Part shown: positions 1 to 5,482 of the stretch, piece by piece | How positions within the stretch are numbered: position 1 is the stretch's first letter | Layout of the letters: each line of letters starts with the position of its first letter | Assembly (NCBI GenBank): GCA_964476505.1 | Contig: CAYZAW010000081.1 | Coordinates: 1 to 5,482, forward strand | Reading direction: 5' to 3' | Length of the DNA stretch: 5,482 nt | Origin: CAYZAW01 sp964476505 | Lineage (GTDB): Bacteria > Bacillota > Clostridia > Christensenellales > CAG-138 | The notes under the pieces: generated by a model | What the model saw: only the letters and a program-made list of their open reading frames with translations | Databases searched by the model: none | Told to the model about the DNA's origin: nothing | Made by a program: the position numbers and the translations under genes

Positions 1-748
1 AAAACGCCATTTCCGGCTCGATCATCCAGAACTCCGCCGCATGCCGCGCCGTATAGCTGTTTTCCGCCCGGAAGGTGGGGCCGAAGGTGTAGATGTCTCC
101 AAAAGCCATGGCGTAGCATTCGCCGTACAGCTGACCGGACACCGTGAGGTTCACAGGCTGGCCAAAGAAGTCCTGCGAGAAATCCACCTCGCCGTTTTCC
201 GTTTTAGGCGGCTCTGAAGCGTCCAGCGTGGTGACGCGGAACATTTCGCCCGCGCCCTCGCAGTCCGACCCGGTGATGAGCGGCGTATGCACATACACAA
301 AGCCACGGTTCTGGAAGAACTCATGGATAGCGGCAGCCGCCACGGAGCGCACCCGGAAGGTAGCCTGAAAGGTATTGGTACGCGGCCGCAGGTGCTGGAT
401 GGTACGAAGGTATTCCAGCGAATGCCGCTTTTTTTGCAGCGGGTATTCCGGCGGGCACGCGCCAAGAAGCTCGATGTTTTCGGCCTTGATCTCAAAGGGC
501 TGGGGGGCATCCGGCGTGAGTACCAGCTCGCCCGTTACGCGGATGGCACAGCCGGTAGAAAGGTCTTTTCCGAGGCTGTTGTTCTCGCCGCGCTCGTACA
601 CCACCTGCACGGATTTGAAGTTGGAACCGTCGCACAGCTCCACAAAGCCCGCTGTTTTGCTTTCCCGCACGGTGCGCACCCAACCGGCAGCGGTAATGGG
701 GCCTGCAAACTTGGGATAGTTGCGCTGTATCTCTCGGAGTTTTGCCAT
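1..748 (-). CDS. asnS: Asparaginyl-tRNA synthetase, N-terminal part (cut by left window edge)
   Basis: Class II aminoacyl-tRNA synthetase that charges tRNA-Asn with asparagine in the cytoplasm, using ATP. The 249 visible residues start MAKLREIQRN. An OB-fold anticodon-binding domain covers roughly residues 17-98, with the typical AGWVRTVRESK opening. The catalytic domain begins near residue 110. Motif 1 lies around residues 132-158 (RVRSVAAAAIHEFF, then the HTPLI segment). Motif 2 is at 226-249, with FRAEN, then RHAAEFWMIEPEMAF, which separates AsnS from AspRS and LysRS. Family members are usually about 430-465 residues, so a little over half is present; motif 3 lies outside. The ATG start at 748 has an AGGAGG ribosome site 9 bases upstream (complement of 758-763). 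It lies 48 bases after the acyltransferase gene on the same strand and is probably co-transcribed, with a possible promoter of its own. No frameshift is seen. Confidence 0.97.
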   Translation of the reverse strand, partial: MAKLREIQRNYPKFAGPITAAGWVRTVRESKTAGFVELCDGSNFKSVQVVYERGENNSLGKDLSTGCAIRVTGELVLTPDAPQPFEIKAENIELLGACPPEYPLQKKRHSLEYLRTIQHLRPRTNTFQATFRVRSVAAAAIHEFFQNRGFVYVHTPLITGSDCEGAGEMFRVTTLDASEPPKTENGEVDFSQDFFGQPVNLTVSGQLYGECYAMAFGDIYTFGPTFRAENSYTARHAAEFWMIEPEMAF

Positions 749-790
749 AACTTTGATCCTCCTGTTGGATTACGTTTTAAAACATTTGTT

Positions 791-799
791 AGTATATCA
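791..799 (-). promoter_or_regulatory. Candidate extended -10 promoter for asnS
   Basis: On the minus strand this reads TGATATACT, a TG-N-TATACT extended -10 element. The TG lies inside the TGA stop codon of the acyltransferase gene. No good -35 box is found at 16-18 bases spacing, which is tolerated for extended -10 promoters. Transcription would start near 784 and give asnS a leader of about 36 bases. It would let asnS be expressed apart from the upstream gene. The call rests on motif match only. Confidence 0.45.
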
Positions 800-2074
800 C
801 GAATTTTCCTGTTGTAACAGGGATTTTACAAGTGTGCCCGCCCGTTCGGCATCTTTGATGGCGCTCCAAGCGCAAAGCCAGCGCCCGCTTTCGTCCGGAT
901 GATTGGGGCGGATAGCCACCACCTCCCCGTGCAGGGGTATCTGCAAATCCCCCTTGCGGGAGAAGGGCAGCTTATACAGGGCGGCTACCGGATAGCGTTT
1001 TTCATACGCCGCGCCTGATTCGTCCTTGCCCGAAAAGGATATTTCATAAGGGGTCAGCCGCGCAACGCCGGAGGCTGCGGGTGCATAACCGGTTTTTGTA
1101 CCCTTGCCCCAAGGCACCATGAATTGCGCCGAGCTTTCTATACAATACTGCGCGCCCTGCTCCAACAGCAGCCGCGCCTCCCGCGCCCGCTGAAAATCAA
1201 ACCAGTCCGCCGGGCTTTCCGGTATGATGCACTTCCCGTTTGCGGGCTTGATGAGGCCGTACAGATCCATCACGCCCTGATTGCCGCAGGCGGTGCAGGT
1301 CACGGTATCTCCCACGGCTTGCATGGTATAGCGGCTGCCGCAGCGGGGGCAAAGGTACGCCAAGCGCGTAAAGCCCTCCGCAAGCTTTTTGCCGCGATAC
1401 GGCTGCAACACCTTTTTTTGATGCTCGTACTCGTAAAAGGCTACGGCGGCCTCCGCCTGCCGTTCTAACTCCGCGGGCTCCATGGAGGCTGTCATTTCCT
1501 TGGTAAACAGCGGGGTAAGCGTTACGTGGATCTTGCCCGGGCGCAGCTTTTGCGTGCTCCACTTGGGCTTTGTGAGGCAGCTGCCCTTGATACGCAAAAG
1601 ATACACCGGCACATTGCAAAGCTTGATCATTTTGCCGCTGCCGGGCGGGCAGCCGTCATACGCGCCGTAGCCGTTGACCTGCCCCTCGGGAAACAGCAAT
1701 ACGCCCCGCCCCGCGCGAAGCGCCGAAAGTATGCTTCGGATGCAGGCCGGGTCCGGCTGGAACTGGCGCTTTTTGATGCAGCCAAGTGTGTCTAAAAGCC
1801 ACGTCATAAAAGCGCTGTGATAGAAAAACTCTGCCACCACCGCGTGAGGCACGTTTGGGTACAGCGACACATAGGCGTATATGAAATCCAGCATAGCCAT
1901 GTGATTGGCAAGTATCAGATACGGCCCGTCCTTGGGAAGCGTTTCCGCCCCAGAGCTAACGAGGCCCAGCCGGTGCTTTACATACCAGCCGCCGAAGGTG
2001 GCGGCAAGCCATATCAAAAACCGATTGGGGGTTCTTGGCGCGTTCCCCGCGCGTTTACGGGTGGCTTCCTGCAA
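797..2074 (-). CDS. Lysophospholipid acyltransferase-like (PlsC family) protein with internal zinc-ribbon-like segment
   Basis: Probable membrane-associated acyltransferase of the PlsC/LPLAT superfamily, which moves an acyl chain onto lysophosphatidic acid or a similar acceptor in phospholipid synthesis. Motif I is NHMAMLD (H58 and D63 of the HX4D catalytic pair) and motif III is FPEG at 128-131. A hydrophobic N-terminal stretch (18-30) may contact the membrane. At 425 aa it is much longer than a typical 200-250 aa PlsC. The extra C-terminal part starts with four cysteines in CPRC/CTAC spacing (C242, C245, C260, C263), a likely zinc ribbon, followed by about 160 residues I do not recognise. 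The start is TTG at 2074: it has AGGAGG 8 bases upstream, an in-frame TAA lies eight codons upstream, and the first internal in-frame ATG is residue 59, inside motif I. The exact substrate is unknown. Confidence 0.88.
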   Translation of the reverse strand: MQEATRKRAGNAPRTPNRFLIWLAATFGGWYVKHRLGLVSSGAETLPKDGPYLILANHMAMLDFIYAYVSLYPNVPHAVVAEFFYHSAFMTWLLDTLGCIKKRQFQPDPACIRSILSALRAGRGVLLFPEGQVNGYGAYDGCPPGSGKMIKLCNVPVYLLRIKGSCLTKPKWSTQKLRPGKIHVTLTPLFTKEMTASMEPAELERQAEAAVAFYEYEHQKKVLQPYRGKKLAEGFTRLAYLCPRCGSRYTMQAVGDTVTCTACGNQGVMDLYGLIKPANGKCIIPESPADWFDFQRAREARLLLEQGAQYCIESSAQFMVPWGKGTKTGYAPAASGVARLTPYEISFSGKDESGAAYEKRYPVAALYKLPFSRKGDLQIPLHGEVVAIRPNHPDESGRWLCAWSAIKDAERAGTLVKSLLQQENS

Positions 2075-2082
2075 TGCCCCAT

Positions 2083-2088
2083 CCTCCT
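2083..2088 (-). promoter_or_regulatory. Ribosome binding site deciding the TTG start of the acyltransferase
   Basis: The minus strand reads AGGAGG here, 8 bases before TTG at 2074. The ATG overlapping this site (complement of 2080-2082) is in another frame. The acyltransferase frame is closed by TAA just upstream, so TTG is the only start giving an intact N-terminus. Confidence 0.85.
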
Positions 2089-2103
2089 TGCCGTGTTACC
2101 CAT

Positions 2104-2132
2104 ATTTTATACGCAATCACACGCCCGCGCAA
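2104..2132 (-). promoter_or_regulatory. Candidate promoter of the acyltransferase-asnS unit
   Basis: Minus-strand TTGCGC (-35, complement of 2127-2132), then 17 bases, then TAAAAT (-10, complement of 2104-2109). A start near 2097 would leave a leader of about 23 bases holding the AGGAGG site. The -35 is only a partial match, so this is a moderate motif-based call. Confidence 0.5.
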
Positions 2133-2133
2133 C

Positions 2134-2162
2134 TTGCAAATGGGGAATAGTGGTGCTATACT
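2134..2162 (+). promoter_or_regulatory. Promoter of the FMN riboswitch-ribU transcript
   Basis: TTGCAA (2134-2139), 17 bases, TATACT (2157-2162), a good sigma-A type match. Transcription would start around 2169, right at the 5' edge of the riboswitch P1 stem, which fits a riboswitch promoter well. Its -35 box is one base from the -35 box proposed for the opposite-strand unit. Confidence 0.75.
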
Positions 2163-2169
2163 GTTTTCG

Positions 2170-2303
<134 letters not shown>

Positions 2304-2325
2304 GCGGTTATCCGTTTCTTTTGTT

Positions 2326-2353
2326 AGCTCTTCCAAGCACGAAGAGCTTTTTT
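2326..2353 (+). terminator. Riboswitch-controlled intrinsic terminator ahead of ribU
   Basis: Perfect 8-bp stem AGCTCTTC (2326-2333) / GAAGAGCT (2341-2348) with a 7-base loop, followed directly by TTTTT and more T-rich sequence. It lies between the aptamer and the ribU ribosome site, so it should act as the regulated terminator. A possible antiterminator pairs GAGAG (2296-2300) with CTCTT (2328-2332, one G-U pair). That pairing would compete with both P1 and the terminator stem, as expected for an FMN off-switch. The antiterminator is inference. Confidence 0.88.
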
Positions 2354-2370
2354 ATTTGGAGGTAAACCAC

Positions 2371-3003
2371 ATGTCAAACACCAACCGTATCCGTATTTCG
2401 GTGATCACCCGCGTTGCAGTGCTTGCGGCACTTTCCGCAGTGCTGTACATATTCCCCGAAATACCCACCCTCGTTCCCTTTTACAAGATCGACCTTAGCA
2501 ACATCCCGGCGCTGTTGGGTGCGTTCTCCATCAGCCCGGCGGCAGGCGCGGTGATACTGTTCATCAAAGACCTGACGGGGATGCTGCACACCACCTCCGC
2601 CTATGTGGGCGAGCTTGCAGACCTTGTAACAGGCCTTGCCATGGTGCTGCCGGCTGCGCTGATATACCGCGGAAACAAATGCCGCAAGCGCGCGCTGTTG
2701 GGCATGCTTGTTGGCGCATTATCCGCCTCTGTTGCGGGCGCGTTCATGAACTACTACGTGTTGATCCCGTTTTTCATTTCCTCCAGCCCGTACATCACCA
2801 TGGAGGCCGTGATCGAATCCGGCGCGGTGATCCTGCCCTTTGTGAAAACGCTGGAGCAGTTTATCATTGGCATCACAGTACCCTTCAACGTGATCAAATT
2901 CGTTCTGTTGAGCTTGGTGACCTATTTCATTTACAAGCCGCTGTCTCCCCTGCTGCACAGCGGGAAGCGGCAACAGGCAGAACCGGAGCCGGCACAGAAA
3001 TAA
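2371..3003 (+). CDS. ribU: Riboflavin ECF transporter substrate-binding subunit RibU
   Basis: Membrane S-component that binds riboflavin and brings it into the cell together with the shared EcfA/EcfA'/EcfT energising module, which is not encoded in this window. The protein is 210 aa, normal for RibU, and mostly hydrophobic, with about six predicted membrane segments (roughly 11-29, 45-67, 80-99, 107-132, 150-170, 172-189). Family features include DLSNIPALLGAF (41-52), the G-rich SPAAGAVILFIKDL segment (55-68), VGELADLVTG (79-88) and the NYY motif (127-129). The first helix has AxxxA pairs (A16/A20, A19/A23), the pattern used by S-components to dock on EcfT. The FMN riboswitch upstream independently supports the flavin role. 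The start is ATG at 2371, with GGAGG 8 bases upstream. A TTG 15 bases earlier would put the ribosome site inside the gene and is unlikely. The C-terminal tail is short and polar. Confidence 0.94.
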   Translation: MSNTNRIRISVITRVAVLAALSAVLYIFPEIPTLVPFYKIDLSNIPALLGAFSISPAAGAVILFIKDLTGMLHTTSAYVGELADLVTGLAMVLPAALIYRGNKCRKRALLGMLVGALSASVAGAFMNYYVLIPFFISSSPYITMEAVIESGAVILPFVKTLEQFIIGITVPFNVIKFVLLSLVTYFIYKPLSPLLHSGKRQQAEPEPAQK

Positions 3004-3133
3004 TCATTCTCACAGACGTTATGAGAACCGTTTCAACAATGCTTTTAAAAACACATCCCAGCGCACCCGTGCTACATTGATAGCGTCGTACAGGGGCGCA
3101 ATAAGAGAAGCACTTTTATAAACGCCAGACGAT
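3004..3133. other. Gene-free spacer between ribU and the phage-type genes, rich in inverted repeats
   Basis: No convincing gene is seen. Structures present: TTCTCA (3007-3012) / TGAGAA (3022-3027); a bulged stem GCGC-A-CCC (3061-3068) with GGGGCGC (3093-3099), enclosing GCTA (3071-3074) / TAGC (3081-3084); and GTGCT (3069-3073) / AGCAC (3109-3113) as an alternative. No known riboswitch or tRNA core is recognised. On the plus strand the longest small reading frame here lacks a ribosome site. The minus strand stays open through the spacer, also without a ribosome site. Confidence 0.5.
3077..3105 (+). promoter_or_regulatory. Weak candidate promoter upstream of the portal gene leader
   Basis: TTGATA (3077-3082, five of six matches to the -35 consensus), 17 bases, AATAAG (3100-3105, four of six to the -10). 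If used, RNA would start near 3112 and meet the terminator at 3134-3167 before the portal gene, so that gene would need readthrough or antitermination. No better promoter was found between the terminator and the gene. Confidence 0.25.
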
Positions 3134-3167
3134 AAGGCTCGAGCCAATCTCGAGCCTTCTTTTTTTG
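3134..3167 (+). terminator. Strong intrinsic terminator between ribU and the portal gene
   Basis: Perfect 10-bp stem AAGGCTCGAG (3134-3143) / CTCGAGCCTT (3149-3158) with a 5-base loop, followed by CTTTTTTT. It works in the plus direction only, since the opposite strand lacks a T run after the stem. It probably ends the ribU transcript, although it lies 130 bases past the ribU stop and only 19 bases before the portal ribosome site, so it could instead act as a leader terminator of the phage-type genes. Confidence 0.9.
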
Positions 3168-3201
3168 CCTTCATTTTTACATTGGAAAGGAGAACACGCT
3201 T

Positions 3202-4980
3202 ATGAAGCAAAACGCCGCAAGCAAGCGGCAGGCGCTGTTGGACAGGGCGTACAGCCTGTTTGAGGAGTACCGCCGCGCTTACGCGGGGGAATGGCGGCGG
3301 TTGGAGGCAGCCGAGCGCATGTACCGGGGCGAGCATTGGTACAACGTGCCGCAAAGCGACCCCAAGGAGCCGCGCCCCGCCACGCCGGTGCTGCAAAGCA
3401 CGGTGGAAAACATTGCCGCAGACCTGATGGATCAGTTTCCGGAGGCTGTTATCACCCCGGAAACGCCCAAGGACACGCACACGGCACGGGTGCTGGAGGA
3501 GGTGATCCGCATGAATCACGACGCCGCCTCGTACATCGTGGAATACCGCAAGCTCATACACGACCTGTTGGTTTCCGGCTACATGGTGCAGGAGGTGGGC
3601 TACGACCCAACGCTGAACCGGGGCTTGGGAGGCACATTTTTGCGCCATACGGACGTGCGGGGCATCCTGTTTGACCCGCTGGTAACAGACATTCAGGAAA
3701 GCCGGGGCATATTCAAATTTTGCTCCCGCAGCCGTGACTGGCTGTTAGAGCATTATCCCGAAACCGACTGGCGGCTGATTTCCGATGCGTACAGCACCCG
3801 CAGCATTGCCTCCGACGACACGCTTGCAGCCGACAGGCGCGATACGCTGCTGCTGCTGGAATACTGGTGGCGAAGCTATGACGCGGCAAATAAGCAGTAC
3901 CGCGTGCACATGGCGATCCTGTGCGGCGGCAAGGTGCTGCGAGACAGCCGGGATGTAAAGCCAAACGGCTATTACGCGCACGGGCGCTATCCTTTTGTGC
4001 TGACCACGCTGTATCCCCGCAAGGGCTGTGTGCTGGGGCAGGGCATTGTGGATATGTTTGCCTCTCAGCAGCGCTATGCGGACAAGCTGGATCAAATTTT
4101 ATTAAAGAACGCCCTCATGGCCTCCCACAACAAGCTGCTGGTCACGGAGGCCTCCGGCTTTGACCCGGAGGATCTGTCCGATTGGAGCCGGGAGATCCAC
4201 AAGGGCGAAAGCCTGAACGGCGTTACATGGTTTTCCACGCCGCCGCTTCCTTCTTACCTGATGCAGTACTCCAACCAGCTAAAGGGCAGCATCAAGGAGG
4301 AAAGCGGCAGCAACGACTTTTCCCGGGGCGGCGTAGCCTCCGGCGTAACGGCCGCCTCCGCCATCGCCGCATTGCAGGAGATGTCCAGCAAGCGAAGCCG
4401 CATGGCCACCCGGCAGATTCACGAAGCCTTCCGGGAGGCGGTGCGCATGGAAATACAGGTCGAGCGGGAGTTCTCCTTTTTGCCCCGGCGGGTGTATGTG
4501 CGTACCGACGGCACGCTCAAGGAGGAGCGCTTTTCCGCCGCCATGCTGGAATGCCGGGATAAAAACGGCAAGCTTCTTCCCATCGAGTTTTTTGTTTCCA
4601 TCCAAGTACAGCAGCAAACGCGTTGGAGCCGCACCGCGCATAACGAGCTCATCATGCAGATGCGGCAGCTAAACATCATCACCGGCGAGCAGGCGCTGGA
4701 GCTGATGCAGTTTGACGGGCGGGAGGCCATATTGGAAAAAGCCCGCGAGGCGCAAAAGCAGCGGGAAGCGGAAACGGAAAAGCTGGAGCAGAAAATGCAG
4801 CGCCTGCAAAGCGCAAAAAGCGCCGCTGCGCAAAGCGGCGCTTTGACTGCTCCGCAAGCAACGCCGGGCGCGGCGGCAGCGCCTGCCCAAACACAGCTGT
4901 TACAGACCGATCAGCCCGCAGGCGGCAGTTCGTCCATCGCCCGCAAGCTCAAAGGCCTGTTCGGTAAACAAACTTACTAA
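3202..4980 (+). CDS. Phage portal protein, P22-like
   Basis: Portal proteins form the dodecameric ring at one capsid vertex through which DNA is packaged and ejected. The 592 residues match the P22-like portal pattern by eye. Near the N-terminus, AERMYRGEHWYN (37-48) is followed by LQSTVENIAADLMDQFPEAV (64-83). Then come the VSGYMVQEVGYDP core (124-136), ILFDPLVTDIQESRGIF (155-171), and GRYPFVLTTLYPRKG...LGQGIVDMFASQQ (261-290). The serine/glycine/alanine-rich SGSNDFSRGGVASGVTAASAIAALQE (368-393) precedes a long helix, as in portal tunnel and stem regions. A charged coiled-coil-like segment (508-535) and an Ala/Gln/Pro-rich tail close the protein; P22 gp1 is longer, about 725 aa. The ATG has AAAGGAG 9 bases upstream. 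No terminase gene precedes it, which is unusual for an active phage. Base composition looks like its chromosomal neighbours. The subfamily assignment is less sure than the portal call. Confidence 0.87.
   Translation: MKQNAASKRQALLDRAYSLFEEYRRAYAGEWRRLEAAERMYRGEHWYNVPQSDPKEPRPATPVLQSTVENIAADLMDQFPEAVITPETPKDTHTARVLEEVIRMNHDAASYIVEYRKLIHDLLVSGYMVQEVGYDPTLNRGLGGTFLRHTDVRGILFDPLVTDIQESRGIFKFCSRSRDWLLEHYPETDWRLISDAYSTRSIASDDTLAADRRDTLLLLEYWWRSYDAANKQYRVHMAILCGGKVLRDSRDVKPNGYYAHGRYPFVLTTLYPRKGCVLGQGIVDMFASQQRYADKLDQILLKNALMASHNKLLVTEASGFDPEDLSDWSREIHKGESLNGVTWFSTPPLPSYLMQYSNQLKGSIKEESGSNDFSRGGVASGVTAASAIAALQEMSSKRSRMATRQIHEAFREAVRMEIQVEREFSFLPRRVYVRTDGTLKEERFSAAMLECRDKNGKLLPIEFFVSIQVQQQTRWSRTAHNELIMQMRQLNIITGEQALELMQFDGREAILEKAREAQKQREAETEKLEQKMQRLQSAKSAAAQSGALTAPQATPGAAAAPAQTQLLQTDQPAGGSSSIARKLKGLFGKQTY
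4817..4844 (-). terminator. Perfect 11-bp hairpin inside the portal gene, terminator-like on the minus strand
   Basis: AAAGCGCCGCT (4817-4827) and AGCGGCGCTTT (4834-4844) are exact inverted repeats with a 6-base loop. Read on the minus strand, the stem is followed by a run of five T in all, like an intrinsic terminator; on the plus strand there are only three. It encodes part of the low-complexity portal tail. It might stop antisense transcription or simply be a composition effect. Confidence 0.35.
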
Positions 4981-4992
4981 GGAGGACCATCA

Positions 4993-5466
4993 ATGAACAA
5001 GAAACCTTCTCCCTTACGGGAACCCATGCCGGAGGCGGCGTTCTCCACACCCTTTGAGGACGGAGACGCGCCTGTGCTGCAAGCATCCAAGCGTCCCACA
5101 GACGCACAGGCGACTGCCCGCCGCCTTTCTGCCGAGCTCTTAGCGCTCAAAAAGAGCGGGCGCATGCCCGAGGGCTTTGACGAGATGGAAGCCCTGTCCG
5201 ACCCGCAGTTTATCAAGCTGCTGATGGAGCTGCCCGTATACGCGGCGGTACGCGTGTACCACGCGGAGGCGGAAGCCAAGCTTGCCATGGAGCGTGCGGC
5301 AGAGGCGGTGTCCGAGCGCCTGTACGCACAGGAGATCTTGCCAAAACCCGCCCGTGCCGCGGCAGTTGCCGCACCGGAGCCTGACTTTCGGAACATGAGC
5401 AGCCAAGAGTTTCGGGAGTACGAGCGGCAGGTACGCCAGTCCTTACAGCGCCGGGCTGGCGCGTAA
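4993..5466 (+). CDS. Small phage head-associated protein, possible scaffolding protein
   Basis: I do not recognise this 157-aa protein by family. It is soluble, highly charged and predicted mostly helical: a disordered N-terminus (1-35), a helix around 36-56, a central helical block (69-112, with LSDPQFIKLLMELPVYAAVRVYHAEAE), an Ala/Pro linker (117-130) and a basic C-terminal helix (134-154, MSSQEFREYERQVRQSLQRR). A helical protein of this size with a basic C-terminal helix, directly after a portal gene, fits a scaffolding or capsid-assembly protein, because P22-type scaffolds bind coat protein through a basic C-terminal helical hairpin. That role is inferred from position and shape only. It follows the portal gene by 12 bases. 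AAGGAGG overlaps the portal TAA stop and sits 7 bases before the ATG, so the two are translated from one transcript and probably coupled. No membrane segment or signal peptide is seen. Confidence 0.7.
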   Translation: MNKKPSPLREPMPEAAFSTPFEDGDAPVLQASKRPTDAQATARRLSAELLALKKSGRMPEGFDEMEALSDPQFIKLLMELPVYAAVRVYHAEAEAKLAMERAAEAVSERLYAQEILPKPARAAAVAAPEPDFRNMSSQEFREYERQVRQSLQRRAGA

Positions 5467-5477
5467 CACATGAAAAC

Positions 5478-5482
5478 AGGAG
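5478..5482 (+). promoter_or_regulatory. Probable ribosome binding site of the next gene
   Basis: AGGAG at the very end, 11 bases after the small gene's stop, suggests another gene of the same operon starts just outside. By the usual phage order this would be a coat protein, but nothing of it is visible. An ATG at 5470 could instead be its start, but it has no ribosome site before it. Confidence 0.45.

Noticed and set aside
287..817. Plus-strand open frame of 176 codons opposite asnS
   Set aside because: It lies across the asnS coding region, whose minus-strand protein is clearly recognisable. It has no family signature.
2356..2370. TTG start giving ribU five extra residues
   Set aside because: The TTG lies beside the terminator U tract and overlaps the GGAGG site. 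The ATG at 2371 has correct ribosome-site spacing.
3021..3080. 19-residue plus-strand peptide (MRTVSTMLLKTHPSAPVLH) in the spacer as a possible leader peptide
   Set aside because: No ribosome site lies upstream and no regulatory codon run is seen. The candidate promoter lies within or after it.
4279..4641. Minus-strand open frames inside the portal gene
   Set aside because: They are shadows of GC-rich coding sequence with no domain resemblance or ribosome sites.

Overview
The window is chromosomal DNA from a bacterium, most likely a Gram-positive Clostridia-type organism (Oscillospiraceae-like). That placement is an inference. It rests on GC-rich but Firmicutes-style genes with strong AGGAGG ribosome sites, a TTG start, U-tract intrinsic terminators and an FMN-riboswitch-controlled riboflavin transporter of the ECF type.

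Layout. The left part (1-2074) is transcribed leftward. It holds a long lysophospholipid acyltransferase-like protein with an internal CxxC...CxxC zinc-ribbon-like segment, followed 48 bases later by the N-terminal 249 residues of asparaginyl-tRNA synthetase (asnS), which runs off the left edge. A compact divergent promoter region at about 2104-2162 separates this unit from a rightward one. The rightward unit has a well-formed FMN riboswitch, an intrinsic terminator and ribU, the substrate-binding membrane subunit of a riboflavin transporter. A 198-base gap follows (3004-3201). It holds several inverted repeats, a possible promoter and a perfect 10-bp terminator. After the gap come two closely spaced rightward genes of phage head type: a P22-like portal protein (592 aa) and a small 157-aa protein in the position of a scaffolding or head-assembly protein. 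A ribosome-site-like sequence at the right edge suggests the cluster continues, possibly with a coat protein.

How the parts relate. The acyltransferase and asnS are probably co-transcribed, and asnS may also have its own extended -10 promoter over the acyltransferase stop codon. RibU production should be shut off when FMN is plentiful, through the leader terminator. The most unusual point is the portal gene. It sits next to a vitamin-uptake gene with no terminase, integrase or phage regulator between, behind a terminator and without a convincing promoter of its own. This could be the edge of a degraded prophage or a head-gene module kept by the host. The window alone cannot decide between them.
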